Source: Nautilus pompilius
Taxonomy: Eukaryota; Mollusca; Cephalopoda; Nautilida; Nautilidae
Assembly (NCBI GenBank): GCA_018389105.1
Contig: JACATO010001143.1
Span: forward strand, 1-64,000
DNA length: 64,000 nt
Direction: 5' to 3'
Numbering within the stretch: the stretch's first letter is position 1; each line of letters starts with the position of its first letter. Below, in pieces: positions 48,131-61,620 of the stretch. The notes beneath the pieces were generated by a model. That model searched no databases. It saw only the letters and a list, made by a program, of their open reading frames with translations, and was not told the DNA's origin. A program made the position numbers and the translations under genes.

Positions 48131-51100
48131 ACATGTCACATCTACTACGCCCAATGAGGGTAGTCATGGTAACGTAATTGCCAACCTTTGGTTTTGAAGA
48201 CATCACCATTCAGATTTCGATTAGCAATAATAAGCTTAAGGGTGGGATATCGCTAAATAACTCTCTAGTCTAAACTTTCTTTTTTTTTTTAATGTTAACT
48301 AAAATCATTGCTGATTCAGTGGGAGTTATGCTATGAAGCAGTCTTAATGCAGAGACTGTTGGAAGTACTTAATACACGAGAAAGTTCACTTCAATCATCA
48401 TCCAGCTGAGAATTGTTTGATTTTTTTCTCTCTGAGAGATGAGTAAATATGAAACAAATCAGCAACACATCAATGATAGCATCACCTTTAGAAAGCACCT
48501 GATTGACATAACGATGTAACTGATAATAACTGTTCTGGTATCAGCCCTTACAATGGACATTTTATCAGCCCATGAAGTTCTATCCCTAATAGCATTCAAT
48601 AAGTAGAGTTTCCATGATTACTCATCTAATCAGTTGATAAAAACTTTAAAAGTGATTAGTGGCCAAGCTTCACTATCAGCATGGAGCAGAGATCAAAAGC
48701 ATCACATTTGGATGGATGAGAAATATTCTAAATTTAATTCTGACAATCTGTGGTGGAGGAGACTACATCTAGCTGACACACACACTCTCTGATGGTTATC
48801 TGGAATGTCATCAAGGGGGGATATCTTTAAGGGAGATGGGCACCAAAATTACAAAACAGAGAAAGCAAAGTTTTTGCAGTGTTTGTCATCATCTGTCATC
48901 ACTAAAATAAAAGGTCATGGTTATGGCTCCACAGTTATTGCAGTCCAGATCAGTTCCTGCCATCATAGGATCCTTCATTGCAGTAGTAAAACTGGCTGCT
49001 GATATTTTAAAAGTAAGAAATACAACAGAGTTATGAACCAAAGTTTTATTTAGCTTTTTTTAAGCACACAATATACATTGTCCACATTTTAAATGATTGG
49101 CCTAGTTTTTGGACAAGAAGAGAGGTAATTGATGCTGCCATTTTTCAAACAAGGGAGACAACTGTCTAGGGCAGAATCCGTGTGTCAAACTGCTCTTTCC
49201 CCCTTTTTTAAATCAATCAATCAACCATTGTTTTGGCTATTTGCCTGTCTTTTTGTTGTTATCTACTTTGTAATAATTTGTTTTTGTAGGGTTTTCCAGC
49301 TCACCTTTGTGTCTGTTATATTTGGTTTTGATTGTGTAAGGGAGCTCATAGGGAGTTTGTTTTTGATGCAAAATTTTTTGTGGGTATTGATACGCTTGCT
49401 TATTTTGATGTGTGGTGGAGATGGAAGGGCCTTTTCCTTTTAAGAAAAGGGTGGGAACCTTTTCCCTGTTTTTTGTTTTTATTATTTGCCTCCCCCCTTA
49501 CTCAATTTAAGAACTTGGAATTTATCTCACCTGTCATTTTGACTATTTATTCTCTGAGCAGTCACAAAAAGAAAGACTGCAACCACCTCTCTCCCCATAA
49601 AAGTCTACGGACCCCAGCTAAGTTATCATTTGTGTAAGGAAATCTGACAACAGATGTGAGAGGAAATTTGATTGCATGTGTGTTTGGTGGGGGAATCATT
49701 CACAGATTGCCAAATGTGGAAGAGCTTCAGGGTACTGCAGCAGTGATGGACAGACACACATCTGGTAGCTTACCCTGCAATCTCCTGGCCAAAACTCAAG
49801 CCTGGTTTGGTAACCTGCCAGCAATGTGGTCCATCTCTCCAGCTGCCTGGCTTTTGTTTCATCTCTGGCTTCTCCATCTTCCCTATCTGATTAGAGCCAA
49901 ACTAGATAGGGCTTTAGGCTCTTTGACCCATAGTTGTAAGTCCTTCTTTCTTCAAAAACACTGCTCCCCCCCAACCCAGTCTCCCACACCTTTCTATCTT
50001 TATGGGAATATTCTAAATGTGGATTGCATCTTCAGTTGACAGCAATGGGAGGGAAAAATTATTCAAACTATTAGAAATCATTGGCATTGCTAACTGCCCA
50101 GGTGTCACAGGGTTGAGCTAAGGGCAAAGGGGTTCCAACTATAATTAGATGATGCCTGAAATAGCATTTCCAGTCAGAACCTGCAGATTATCCAGCCTAA
50201 CATTTACCCATACAATTTTACACTGGTACCTACTTAGCTTAGGCATATTCTCTGAATATACATTTAATGCAGTACAAATAAAGAAATAGATTTTGAAAAA
50301 ACAATTACTTTATTTTATTCACCACTAGAACTTTGTGCAACTGCATGTTTTTAATTTTGCACTGATTGTAGCACATGGATGGCTTGCTCCACATCTTCTG
50401 CTAGTAGTTCAGTCTGTGCCTCTTCCTATATAGTTACAGCTGTTCAAATGGTAGAATATTGTTTAGCTTATATACCTCTCCACACACACTTCATCCTTTC
50501 AACCCGTCTACTCAACGCATTTTTAAATGGTGGTACACTGATCATTTCTTCCTAAGCAGTCTCTTGCTTGCATCCACAAACTGAACACAAGGAAAACCAC
50601 AAAATAACTTGTACCCCTTTTGAATGAATGGTCAAGATCTGTAACTACATGACAACGATACTAACTCTGGACTGTATATTCTAAATGAGGTCTGTTCTGT
50701 CGATTTTAGTAAACCTCTTATGTTTAGTATATTGGGGTAGAAGATACTGAAGGCTTCCCTGCTCTCTGTCTCTGTAAAATAACCCTCAAATGGTGTACTC
50801 AAAGCCCAGACAGATGGGACAACTTAGGATTTCATTAACTTTATGGAAGCAGTTGCACGAAATAAAAACGAAAAGAGTTTGCAGTCATTTGTCCAATAGT
50901 ATGATGATCCGACAGGAATCAGTTTAGTGACACACCATCTCGCATATGTGCTGGCTGGATGAGGCAGAACTAACTTACCATCTAATTTTCTTAAGTTACT
51001 AAGCCATCATGACTAACACGAGGTCCAGGAACAACACTATTGTAGTTTGTGTACTATTTTGGTTTTATGGTCTTAAGACTTTTCCTATGTTGCATAATAA

Positions 51101-52065
51101 TGGCATGGATTTTAAACATGGAATGGAACATTGAATATTCAAAAAACCTACAATGTTTTATTCCTGTTTATCTACCCCTTCTGTGTCACATAGGGCACAG
51201 GTGGAGCCATAGGATGTGTGATACACGTTACCTTCTTTAATATAATAACCCTTGTAATAACAAATCTGTATTACTCAGCACAGGTTGAGATATAGGGGCT
51301 TTGACTAAATATACAGCCATTTGAACAGAAATATTAACTCTGTGCTTCTAGGTTGGGGTATAAGTGGAGTGAAAACTGACACAGTATATAGAGGGTTAAA
51401 ATTCAAACTACTGTTTGTCTTTTTTTTTATTGATATCTACAAATAATATGGAGACTTCCTAGGTCTATTTCTTTTCTTGACAGAACTCTGTTACTACTTG
51501 GAATTGGAATTTTACTAAATATGATTCTTTTCCTTTTTTTTAAATTTAATGTTTGATGGGATATTCATGTAGTGCTCATGAATAAATGAAGAATGTTCAT
51601 GAACAGATGATTGTTTTAACAGGTGGGAAGGATTTGTGAAAACTGACGTAAACTGTATGAAACAATCGGGAACTACTTTATCTCTGTAATGTACCATTGT
51701 TTTATGGTGACCCATAGGGACCTAAAAATGAGAAAAATATGGTGGTCTCACATCAAAAAGTTAATTATTCTTATTCTGCATATAAAATTTTCATTTCCTG
51801 AAGAGCTTACATGATGTCATTAGATTTCTATTGTGTTCTTATGCATTTTTAAGCCAGTAAACTTATCATATTTGCTGGTTTACCTGCACACTTTCTGCAC
51901 AGTGTGTACATCGTGTGACCCAAGCTGCCTCCAGAAATCTGTCAGCGTTATACACAATCAGGTTGCTACATGTTACATAGGTCTCGCACAACGTTTACAC
52001 TGGCGCCATTTTGAAAACTGCAGAGAAATGATTTCAGTGCTGCTGTATCATACACTGATGTTCCC

Positions 52066-52322
52066 ACGTGGGAGAGAACCCTGGTGGAGGGGGAGCATAG
52101 TGCTGTAGTTATCCACTAGGAAGTGTTGCCATGAGGGCTCTGCCATTTCTGATTTTGGCTGGGAAAGCGTTAATGGAACTCTTCATTTTTAGATATGGGA
52201 GGAAAATGGAGATCCTGGTGGGTGTCTATGGAGAGGGGCAAGAAGAAACCATATCACACTTGGGAGGTAGTACGTCAAACCGAGTTGGTCCCCTGTGAGA
52301 ATCAAATTCTGGCTCTTCTTGT
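52066..52322 (-). repeat. tRNA-derived SINE copy
   Basis: It starts GGGAGAGAACCCTGGTGG, a degraded AGGGAGACAACC module. GGAACTCTTCATTTTTAGAT and GGGAGGAAAATGGAG follow, then GTACGTCAAACCGAGTTGG. On the minus strand the head contains GAATTTGATTCTCACAGGGG at the B-box position. A CT/TG microsatellite follows immediately on the right. Confidence 0.7.
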
Positions 52323-52364
52323 CTGTCTGTCTCTCTCTCTCTCTCTCAGTGTGTGTGTGTGTGT
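52321..52364. repeat. (CT)n(GT)n microsatellite
   Basis: CT repeats followed by GT repeats at the end of the SINE copy. Confidence 0.9.
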
Positions 52365-55300
52365 CCACCCTCTTTCACTTTGATATGAAGTTAGAACAAC
52401 TGATTGTTGTCTTTGTTATATACTGCTCTTGGGTCTTCGCTGTGTCTGCTTGTAGTGTATTTGCTTGTTTTTTTCTATTTGTTCGTTTAATGTGTAATCA
52501 GTAGCTATGAAGCATTGGGCTTGTGCCCACTGAAATCTTTGGCAGGCACCTCTGGCATTAATTAACAATAATTAATCAGTCTGTCTGTTGTTGAAGCCAG
52601 TCGGTTATTTGGTCAGGCACAATTCCAGTGCAAGGATGGCTCACTGGCATTTTACCAGACCCATAACCGACTAACAGCTGCATGTCTGGTACAGGTAAAG
52701 ACTGTTTGTATGTAGGCAAAGACAAAATAACAATGCGGTTTTCGTCTAGTCTGAATGTGAACTTAAAACTTCTCATTGTTAAGTCTCTCTGCAGTTTGAT
52801 AAGCCAGGTTTTTGTTGTTAAGTTCTATTCAATTCAACCAGAAGTTTTGTTTTAGAAATATGCATCATGCATTCAGATTAGATAATGAAAGAAGATATGC
52901 ATGTACGCACACACACAGAGGTATAATAATGTAGACATAGTGAGACTACTGTGGATTGCAGAATGTTGATATTGGCACAGGCACAGAACTATAAACACTG
53001 GCAAAAGCAAATTTTCCACAGAAAGGAGGTGCATTGTCAAAATTATGCATATTGTGTTCGTTTCCTTCATTATAACCTTCCACACATGGCATGCAGCTCA
53101 GAAGACTAGCCTATATTAGCCAGTCATTGACTGCTTTGCTGTATATCAGTAGAAGAAACCCAAACATTTGCTGGCCAATTTCTGGCATTGGTATGTTGCA
53201 GTTCAACAGCCTGCTCACCCTTAGTCCATAGACATGCTTAAATGGCAAATATATGAGCATTCTGTAGACAGGTACTGTTTCACCTTAATCAGTGGCTACC
53301 TTATCAGAATAAAGTAAAAGATAGATAGTAGTGTCCACCAAGTGAACCTTGTCAACTCACCATCTTTTCATATATATTTATATTTTGTTTTTTTTAATGT
53401 ATTATAGTTATGTTTGGCATTCTAAATTAGCATAATTAACCTCAGCTCTAGTGGGTGTCCCTTCCTGAATTCAAAGTGCCACCCAGGGTCCCTTGTGGTG
53501 CAAGATAGGCATTGTTCTCTAGTGGATAACCACCTGACCATTTTGCCTCTCCAGAATTGTCTTCCATTGTAGATGGGTTATCTCTGTTTTTGGGATTGAT
53601 TTAGTTCAACACGACAACAAATAGATATACCCCAAGCAGCCCCCACCACATACCTACAGAAACTAAATTTTTCACTTCGTTAGATGTTATAATACATATA
53701 ACTACAACGTGCCATTGATAGTGCAAAACACAGACAGACACTTTGGTATGTTTTGATAAATGAAGTAATGTCTTTATTAAATTATTTTAATTATTATATT
53801 TTTAATGAGATTGAAAAAAAAACCCCTAAGCTCTAGAAATAACTGAGTTGCTGGCTCAGTGTTCAGCTTTATCATAGCAATAAGACAAACTGTTTGCCTG
53901 CCTGTTTATCTCTGTCTCTCTCCCCTTCCTCTCCCTCTCTCTGTCTTTTCTCATTCCCTCCCTTGGCATTACCTGTAAGTAATGAGTTAACGCTTTTTTT
54001 TTTAGTGCCCCCACCCTCCTGCAGGCATTCTTTGAAGTCACCTGACACCCACAAGATTTTCCAGCTGATCACCCATCCTGCTGGAAGGGGACTGCTGCTA
54101 GTAGCAGGGAGGAGGGTTCACATGAGTACATCTCTGAACTGCCCTCATTGGGAATGTAAGGTGCCTGGCCTTCAGCCATATGTCAGCCCCTTTTGTTTTG
54201 TAGAGAGATCTGTACCAAGATTTTATTTTAGCCCATCCCATTCGATCCTCCTCTATATTGTCATTACCCTAAACAATTTTTAAATTTCAAGAAAAATTTT
54301 CTGCACCAAGAGTCAAGGAAGGGCTGGGAGAGAAAATAGTCTAAGGTGGACCCTTTTCGCAATTAGCAGGCTTGGCAAAGAAATTCAGGTTGTGGTCACA
54401 CACAATTTACAAAAAATATTTATTGACCCCCTCCTGGAGATTCTCAGACAGCATTGTTAGCAGGAACTGACTGAACTCCAATGATCTGATGATAAACATG
54501 CAGGTCTCTCCCTCAGGTCAGTCAGTGGCTGTTTGATAGCAACTGATCCAGGATCCTGTCCATCTCCATGCTATCCTCCCTAAATCTTGGGGAATTTTTA
54601 TTAATAAAAAAATAAATGGAGAGGGAAACCGGTCTGCTTTGCTTTCTTTCCTGAATGAAAATGCCACCCAGAGTTTTAAGGAACAGACAGAAATTCCTCA
54701 GAGCCACAACAAATCCCTTTTATTAACTCCTCTATGTTAGGGAAACTGGTGATTGCAATGGCAAACAGAAATAATTGGTGGAAAGCCAAAAATCTCTTTC
54801 TAACAATGAACGGATATTGATTCTTCAGTAAAAAAAATACCACCTCTTCATTATTATTTTCATTTATAGGAGACCTTAGTGCACTTTGTTGATTAAAGTC
54901 TGCTAACAGTTCCATTTTGTGATTTCGTGATGTCAGACATATTGTTCGGAACATAATCAGCTGTTCTCTTTTTTTCTATGTACGAGTTTATCCCATTCAT
55001 CTTCCAAGCCTTTCCCGTTGTTCTTTTTTTAAGTTATGAGACTTTGATTTTCCGTAGAAATCCATCAAAATGTCGCAGTGCACCTTGAGTCGTTTTAACT
55101 CTTTCACCTTGACTGTCTGCTGAAGAACAATCTGAGGGTGTCTCTTCTGGGAGCCTATTAGAATCTGAATCTTTGAAAAAATTAAATGCAACAAAAAAAA
55201 AAATTGGTATAAATTCAAGTAAATTTTTCTAGGAATTAGATCCCTATGTAACTATGGTAACAATAATTATTCTATTTAATATCCTTTATGATAAAGTTTT

Positions 55301-55375
55301 ATAATTATTTCCTTCTAGTTGTCTGTTAAGTGAACTCATTAAGATTGTTACAATTTCAAAACTGTACAAACACAT

Positions 55376-55391
55376 TATCATCATCATCATC
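55376..55391. repeat. (ATC)n microsatellite
   Basis: About five ATC units. Confidence 0.8.
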
Positions 55392-56350
55392 AATTTAGGA
55401 AACATTTTACCAAAAACACTATCCATGAAATACCAAATTTGTAACTCTTTTCATGGGTTCCATGCATATTCATGGGGTTTTAATTCATGGCATAGTCTTG
55501 GGTTAGACTCATGGTATAGTCAAGGCATACAGTTATCACAAGAACACTTAGTTAGTGGATGTGGTTTTTTTAACTAATTTCCGATGAATATGTTATTAAT
55601 AATTGAAGCTGTTAATTCTGTCTAGTCATAATTCTTTGTTTCAAGAAATAGTTTGTTATTAAACCAAGTTGATACCTTAATTTAATTTCTCAGCAGTGAC
55701 ACATTTTCTTTTTCTACTTATTGCAAAAGCACTATATATAATCATCACCAATGTGTTAGCAAAAATAATGGTGGTACTATTAATGGCAGATAACCAGAGG
55801 ACAGGTTTCCTTCCACAATCTCCACAGCCATCTGCTCTCAGTTCAGCTGCCAGGCTATTTTAGGAAACTATTTGTTTTCATTAAATATCCAGACAACCTG
55901 TTCTTTATTCCAGTTAGAGACTAGTTAATGGAGTAGACCATCTACAAAAGCCTTTTTTAAAAAAGCAGATATCAAAAACCATCTAACATAAAAGATTTTT
56001 TTGCATTTAAGCATTATGATCCTTAGTTCCAGAATACATTATGATTTTTTGTTGTTATACTCTTAATAGTTATTTGTTAATTTAGCATGCCATGCTGGAA
56101 TAATGAAATAGATAATCAGGAATCCCTGTTACTTGAGACATGGTTCAGGAAGAATCTGTGAACCATCCACTGATTCTTGACCTTCAATGGCTGGCTGTTT
56201 CAAAACATCATCCTCATCATCTCAATGAGGATTTGCGCACTATCATAAGAATCATTTTAGGACCTGTGTCCAATGGTTTCCTCAGTAGACCTCTCCTTCC
56301 TCATGGCACAGGGTAACTGTCAACATTTTAAATAAATAACACCATTATAC

Positions 56351-56428
56351 CAGGGTTGTTCAAATGAAATGTGGCCGAAATAGCATCGCCTTAATGATAT
56401 CCGGCCATGTTTCATTTGAACATCCCTA
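56351..56428 (-). repeat. Small palindromic element (MITE-like), copy 5, best preserved
   Basis: TGTTCAAATGAAATGTGGCC on the left faces GGCCATGTTTCATTTGAACA on the right. The arms pair over about 21 bases with two mismatches. The loop is AAATAGCATCGCCTTAATG then ATATC. The whole element aligns with the reverse complement of the 18811 copy. It ends CATCCCTA on the right. No coding capacity; a transcript could form a near-perfect hairpin. Confidence 0.75.
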
Positions 56429-59400
56429 ATATGTTACTTGCTGTGTGAAAGACATGCTTAACTGCTCGTGGTTAATTAATCCCATTTTATAGTAGAGACT
56501 TACCTGAATGGTTAAGATCAATTATGCATGGCTGGATTACAACCACTTCTCAATGATTTATAAATATACAGCAATTTTTTTTTTTTATTACTTAGTGATG
56601 ATGCAAAGCTAGAACACTTTCCAAAAGCAAAAACCTACCTTTATAATTATTAATAACTGAAACACATTTTTTTCATTTAGAAAAAATTCAGAAGTTTCTC
56701 TGGTTTAAGCCAGTGTTAGATTTCCGCCATTAATTATCTCCCCCTGATTTAGTCAGATTGTTCTATTTATTTACCATAGTCCTCGGTTGTTCTCTTTTGA
56801 TCTCTTCTCCCAGGAAGCTTTCGCTGGTGGTCTCTCTCACTCGAGTAACCTGATTCAGCTAGCTGGAAGCTTTTCTTTGTTTGTTGCTATGTAGACTATT
56901 AACCCTAGCAGACAGAATGGAGGCATTAAAAAAATAAAAAAAGAGAGTACCGTGGGCCTAGAACCCCTACACGAAAGATCGTTCCATTGCTAAACTTTTA
57001 CGTGAGGTTAGTTGGTTAATGCAACTTCTTTAAACATCTTGTAAAAGGATGATTTAGCAAACTAGATAATTTCATAATGTTTCAGATATTTTTCATACCC
57101 TTGATGGTGATCCCAAGATTTGGTACTTACCCTCGCCTTTATTTAAAGGCACCAGGGAGATGCCGTTTCTTTTCTAGGATGTGATTTAACCAACTGGATA
57201 TCTGTTAACTGCACAATTCCAGAAAATAAAAACATTAAATTTATTTTTAACCCTAACCCAGCACACTGTACTTTCAGTCTGCCTTCATTCTCCTCCTGAC
57301 TCCCTAACTCAAATCACGAAGAAGTGTGTGCACATGAAAACACACACACAAAAATCCAGCTTCATCTGGATTAGACTGATTACCTACTAAAAATGTGATC
57401 TGATCTGCTATTGGCACAGCTACCTTGACTGAAATGTCAGTAAAACTAGCTGCAATCTAATCACTTCTCAGATAATGACTATGGTTAATGTTCACCACTG
57501 TATCTAGCCTGCCCTACAATTAGGCCAGCACCTCTCTTATTTGGACTGTGCTACTATACTTCACGACATTTCAAGAACTTCCCACTTTGCCCATCACTTC
57601 CTGATTTAGGCGTCTTATTTTTCAAAAACAAAATTTTTGTTTAAATATCAACCGTATGGTTTTCTGGAAAACCGGAATAAATAAATAGTTACATACACTA
57701 CCATTCAGATGTTTGAACACTCCAGTTTAGTCAGAAACATCTGCCAGGCTTAATTCAAGTTGTCTTTGGTAATTAAACAAATTAAAAAATTAAAATACTA
57801 TCAACATTCTCACATTTATTTTACAGGCATGAGGATATTGACAGCTCAAGTGTTGGTTAGCTGGTGGTAGTGTGCACTTTGGATTTCAAAAATAAACTTA
57901 AACATTTTTTTTTCAATTTAATGTCTCTAAAATTTTGAGCCGACTGCTGTGTGTAGATTACAAAAAAGCAAAGGTAACTCATCACATACACTGCTGCGCC
58001 ATGAGATGTGTTAAAGAGGAATAATTCTGATTTTGAATCTAGGCTGTAGATATATTACAAAGTGAAAGACCAAATGAAGGAATGATGTTTGGAAAAAAAT
58101 CAGTTTAAACTTAAGTTCAAATATGGTGGATTTTGTGTTTTTGTTTAGTTATTACAAAGAGGAAGGAAGACATCACGGCTTATAAAAGCAGCTTGAAACA
58201 TTTGTTGCTAGATCATCAGAGCAATTTAGTTCTGTCCGCTGTTTTCTGATAATTTTTAGTGTAATAACCAAAAATAGATCAGAAGATTTTGATGTGGAAT
58301 TGTGAAAATTGTCATGTTCCGAAAATCGATGATAAATTGCTGGATGTTAAAATTTTAAGTTTGACAAAATGCATTTTTATTAAATCTGTTAAGTTAAAAA
58401 AATGAAATAATAGTACAGGATGAGATTTTCTTTCATTCAGACTGAAGTTGAAAGGAATCAGTCACAGCAGACTGTCCAATCATTTGTCCTAGTAAAAGTA
58501 GAACTTCAGTGATAAGAAACAATGCTGCCATGCTAACAATGGTGAGAGTAAAATGTGAATGTTGTTTATATTGCACTTTGGCTATAATTTACCACAGGAG
58601 GATGCACACACAATTTTTTGATCAGTTATAGACCAGTTCGTTTGGAATGTATACATTATTTACCTGTTTCAGACTAAAACCAACCTCTCACATTTTTTGC
58701 ACTCTGCTGTCAGCTATTCCAATATGCTTGGCTGTACAGATGCCATGTTATGTCCTCACAAATTTTTATTATGGAATCAAACCATCAGATTATTTTTTTT
58801 TCTATTTCATGGCACGTATTCAGAATATCGTCAAGCCATCCTCCGCAGCCTCATTTGTTGCTTTCAGAAGGTTTTGTATCGAAACAGCACATCTGAACAC
58901 AGAGTTATTAGCAGCTGGTTCATCAGTTCGATTTCCCACACATCTCATCTTTATCTCTGTCTCTCTGTTGGCGGCATTTAGGTTTCTGTGACTACTATTT
59001 TAAGTGGCTTCGTGGCATAATTTCCTATAGCTTTAATTAAAGAAGCTACATATGAAATCTAAATCTAGTTTCTGTTTTCCTGTAATTCAGAAAAAACTTC
59101 CAAGAAGGCAGTACTATGAACAAAGCACAACCACCTTTAGTTAACAAAATGGATGCAAACATTCAAAAAGGCAGATCCAAAGATATGATTTTCTCCTGAG
59201 CTAGAGGTTTCAGTTTTTTCTTTAAGCATTTCACTTCATCGCTATTATTATGATTGATAGCCAAATCTTCAGATCCACTCTGGGAAGGTTTTGTAAATTA
59301 TTAGCAGATGAAAACCAGATATGAATTGCAATAGCTATATAAGTAGTGCTACCCTTTCTTTTTTTTTAACACTGTCATCTACTGAAATCCATAGCATAAT

Positions 59401-61523
59401 GTCTAAGTCTGGGTTTTCTGCACCAATCTGAACTATTCCATGTTGCATGAGCTTTATCCCTCAGGATCCACTGGTGATTAGAGAGGAGGATGAGCCTGTA
59501 CTCTTTCTTTGTGAGACCTTGAAAACATGTAGAAACCTGATAGGTTTGGTTGTCAGTGTGGCTAGCCACCATCTTGACAGATGCTATCCCATAATATCTC
59601 AAGGCTACTACATCCCCCTAAAGTAGTTGCCTAGAAATTTGCACATGTACACACACACATGGCTCATAAAATGATACCGTGGCACAAACTTGAGAAATAT
59701 ATAGCACATTATGAGATGGAGAAGCAAAAATAATTTTTCATACTACATGCAACATGCTGAAAAAAACAAATGTACCAGCTGGCATTGTACTTTACTTTTG
59801 AGGTTACAGATATTCTGGTTTCATCTGCAATCTCTTGTTGCATGATTGGACAGTAACATGAAATTGTTGTATGGTTCATATTGTTGTGACTAAGGCTTTC
59901 CTCTGGAAAATCTAAGAAAGAAATTCATCTCTGTGGATGATTTTCCATTCCTGACTGCAGAAGACTGACCCTGAATTTAATAAATAGATTACCTTCTATA
60001 ACAGATGCAGTAGCTTTTACATCCTGTATGTGCTGGATGGGTTAACTCTAATTTCTATCCTCATCAGCTGCTGCTTTAATATCCCTAAAAATCATTAGGA
60101 TTGATGGATTTTTATATCAGAAGTAGTTTTGTTTTATCAACCAAAAAAGAAGAAAAAAACATGGGAGGCAGGTATAGAGTTAATAGTGGTAAAATTCTCT
60201 AAATGATCTGAGCTAACACTGGAAGCGAAATAAATGATAGAAAGAGATCTGTTGAGCATCAATAATGATATTAATGTATTTAAACAGTAATTTTAGAAAA
60301 GAGAAACTGGAGAATTTATTTGTGTATGGCAAACTGCTTGTGCCATGACATTCAACACATTAAATTTAATTAATCCAAGGCATGATAGGAAAATGAGATA
60401 CCACACACAAGAAAAATAATACATATTTTATAAAATTTGGGAAAGATCTAAGATAAAATGTTTTAAATTATTTTAACCTTAAGACCTGTGGTGGTTTTGA
60501 TCTCTCTCTGTCTGGGATAAAAGCGCCAAAAAAAAAAGAATATGGGAGACATTGCTCAAATGCGGTAGACTCCCTCCCTAATTTGGAGACTTTACCATTT
60601 TTAAAAGCCTGAGAAAAATAGAATATTAATAAATATGATAAGATTTAGTTTAGTTAACAAAAATCAATAGATCAGTTAATGCTTTCAGCTAAGAATCAAT
60701 AGAATTGTGAAGTAGGCTTCTCTTGTGTCTGGGAACATAGGGCTCCAGTTCCCTCAGGATCAGCATGTTTAATTAAAAAAAATAAGATTTTTAAAATACA
60801 TAAGTAAAGGGTGCTAAGTGTCAGAGAAGTGGGGGTTCTGAAGGTCACAGTCTACTGAATTTTGTGCTCCTCGTCTGACTTTCGTAAGCTTTTCTATGGA
60901 AATGGAAAAGCTGCTATAAAAAAAAATAATAATAATAATGTTTGGCAGGAGAGACTCTTTTTTGGGAGGGGGTTATCTAGGGGTCATTTACAGTTTACAA
61001 GCTAAAGAAATAAAAGGAGTAGGTGGGAAATTTTGTTTGCTTTCTACGACCAAAGCTGTCTGCGCTCTCTACTGGATGACCTTTATCTGGTGGTAGAATC
61101 TGACTGAGCAGAGTCAGTTGTGAGCTCAAAGCTGCATGTTGATTCAAATAAAGGTCATTACAGCCATATTTATTTTCTGATTCATTACCTGGCATTCGTT
61201 GAATATGCACTGCACACAAATCTTTGCATGGCTCATCTGTTTAAAAGACTCGGGATGTATCAACCATTTTTAAGTTATTGCTTATTCAGAGACATGGAAA
61301 AAATTACAATAGCAACCCAGTATGGCTGATTCTCCCTGGCCTTTGCAATTAAAAGTGAGGTATTCTAGTGTTTAAAATTCTGTTCTTTGTGCTCCAAATG
61401 CATGTTACAGGTGGCATAGATCTGTACTAGAAGCCAGACATATCTCCTAATGATATTAGCTGAGGGCTTTTTAGAGCTGGGTGCAGGACTATAGCAATCT
61501 TAGGTTTGTGACTCCATACACCA

Positions 61524-61620
61524 ATGCCTACAGGGGAGACAACCCTGATGAAGGAGCATTGACAATTCTGTGCTGCAAGATGCTCAGCACTTCTGACTTT
61601 GGCAGAAAAATTACTGCATA
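61524..61620 (-). repeat. tRNA-derived SINE, 3' fragment
   Basis: AGGGGAGACAACCCTG lies at 61531. GCTGCAAGATGCTCAGCACT and TCTGACTTTGGCAG follow, matching the corresponding part of the 34127 and 36672 copies. The body and head are missing. Confidence 0.55.

Noticed and set aside
49129-50039. Two neighbouring + strand frames of 104 and 127 codons as a possible two-exon gene
   Set aside because: The first is a hydrophobic TTT-rich translation and the second has no family features. A SINE-like AAGGGAGACAAC core at 49150 also lies in the first.
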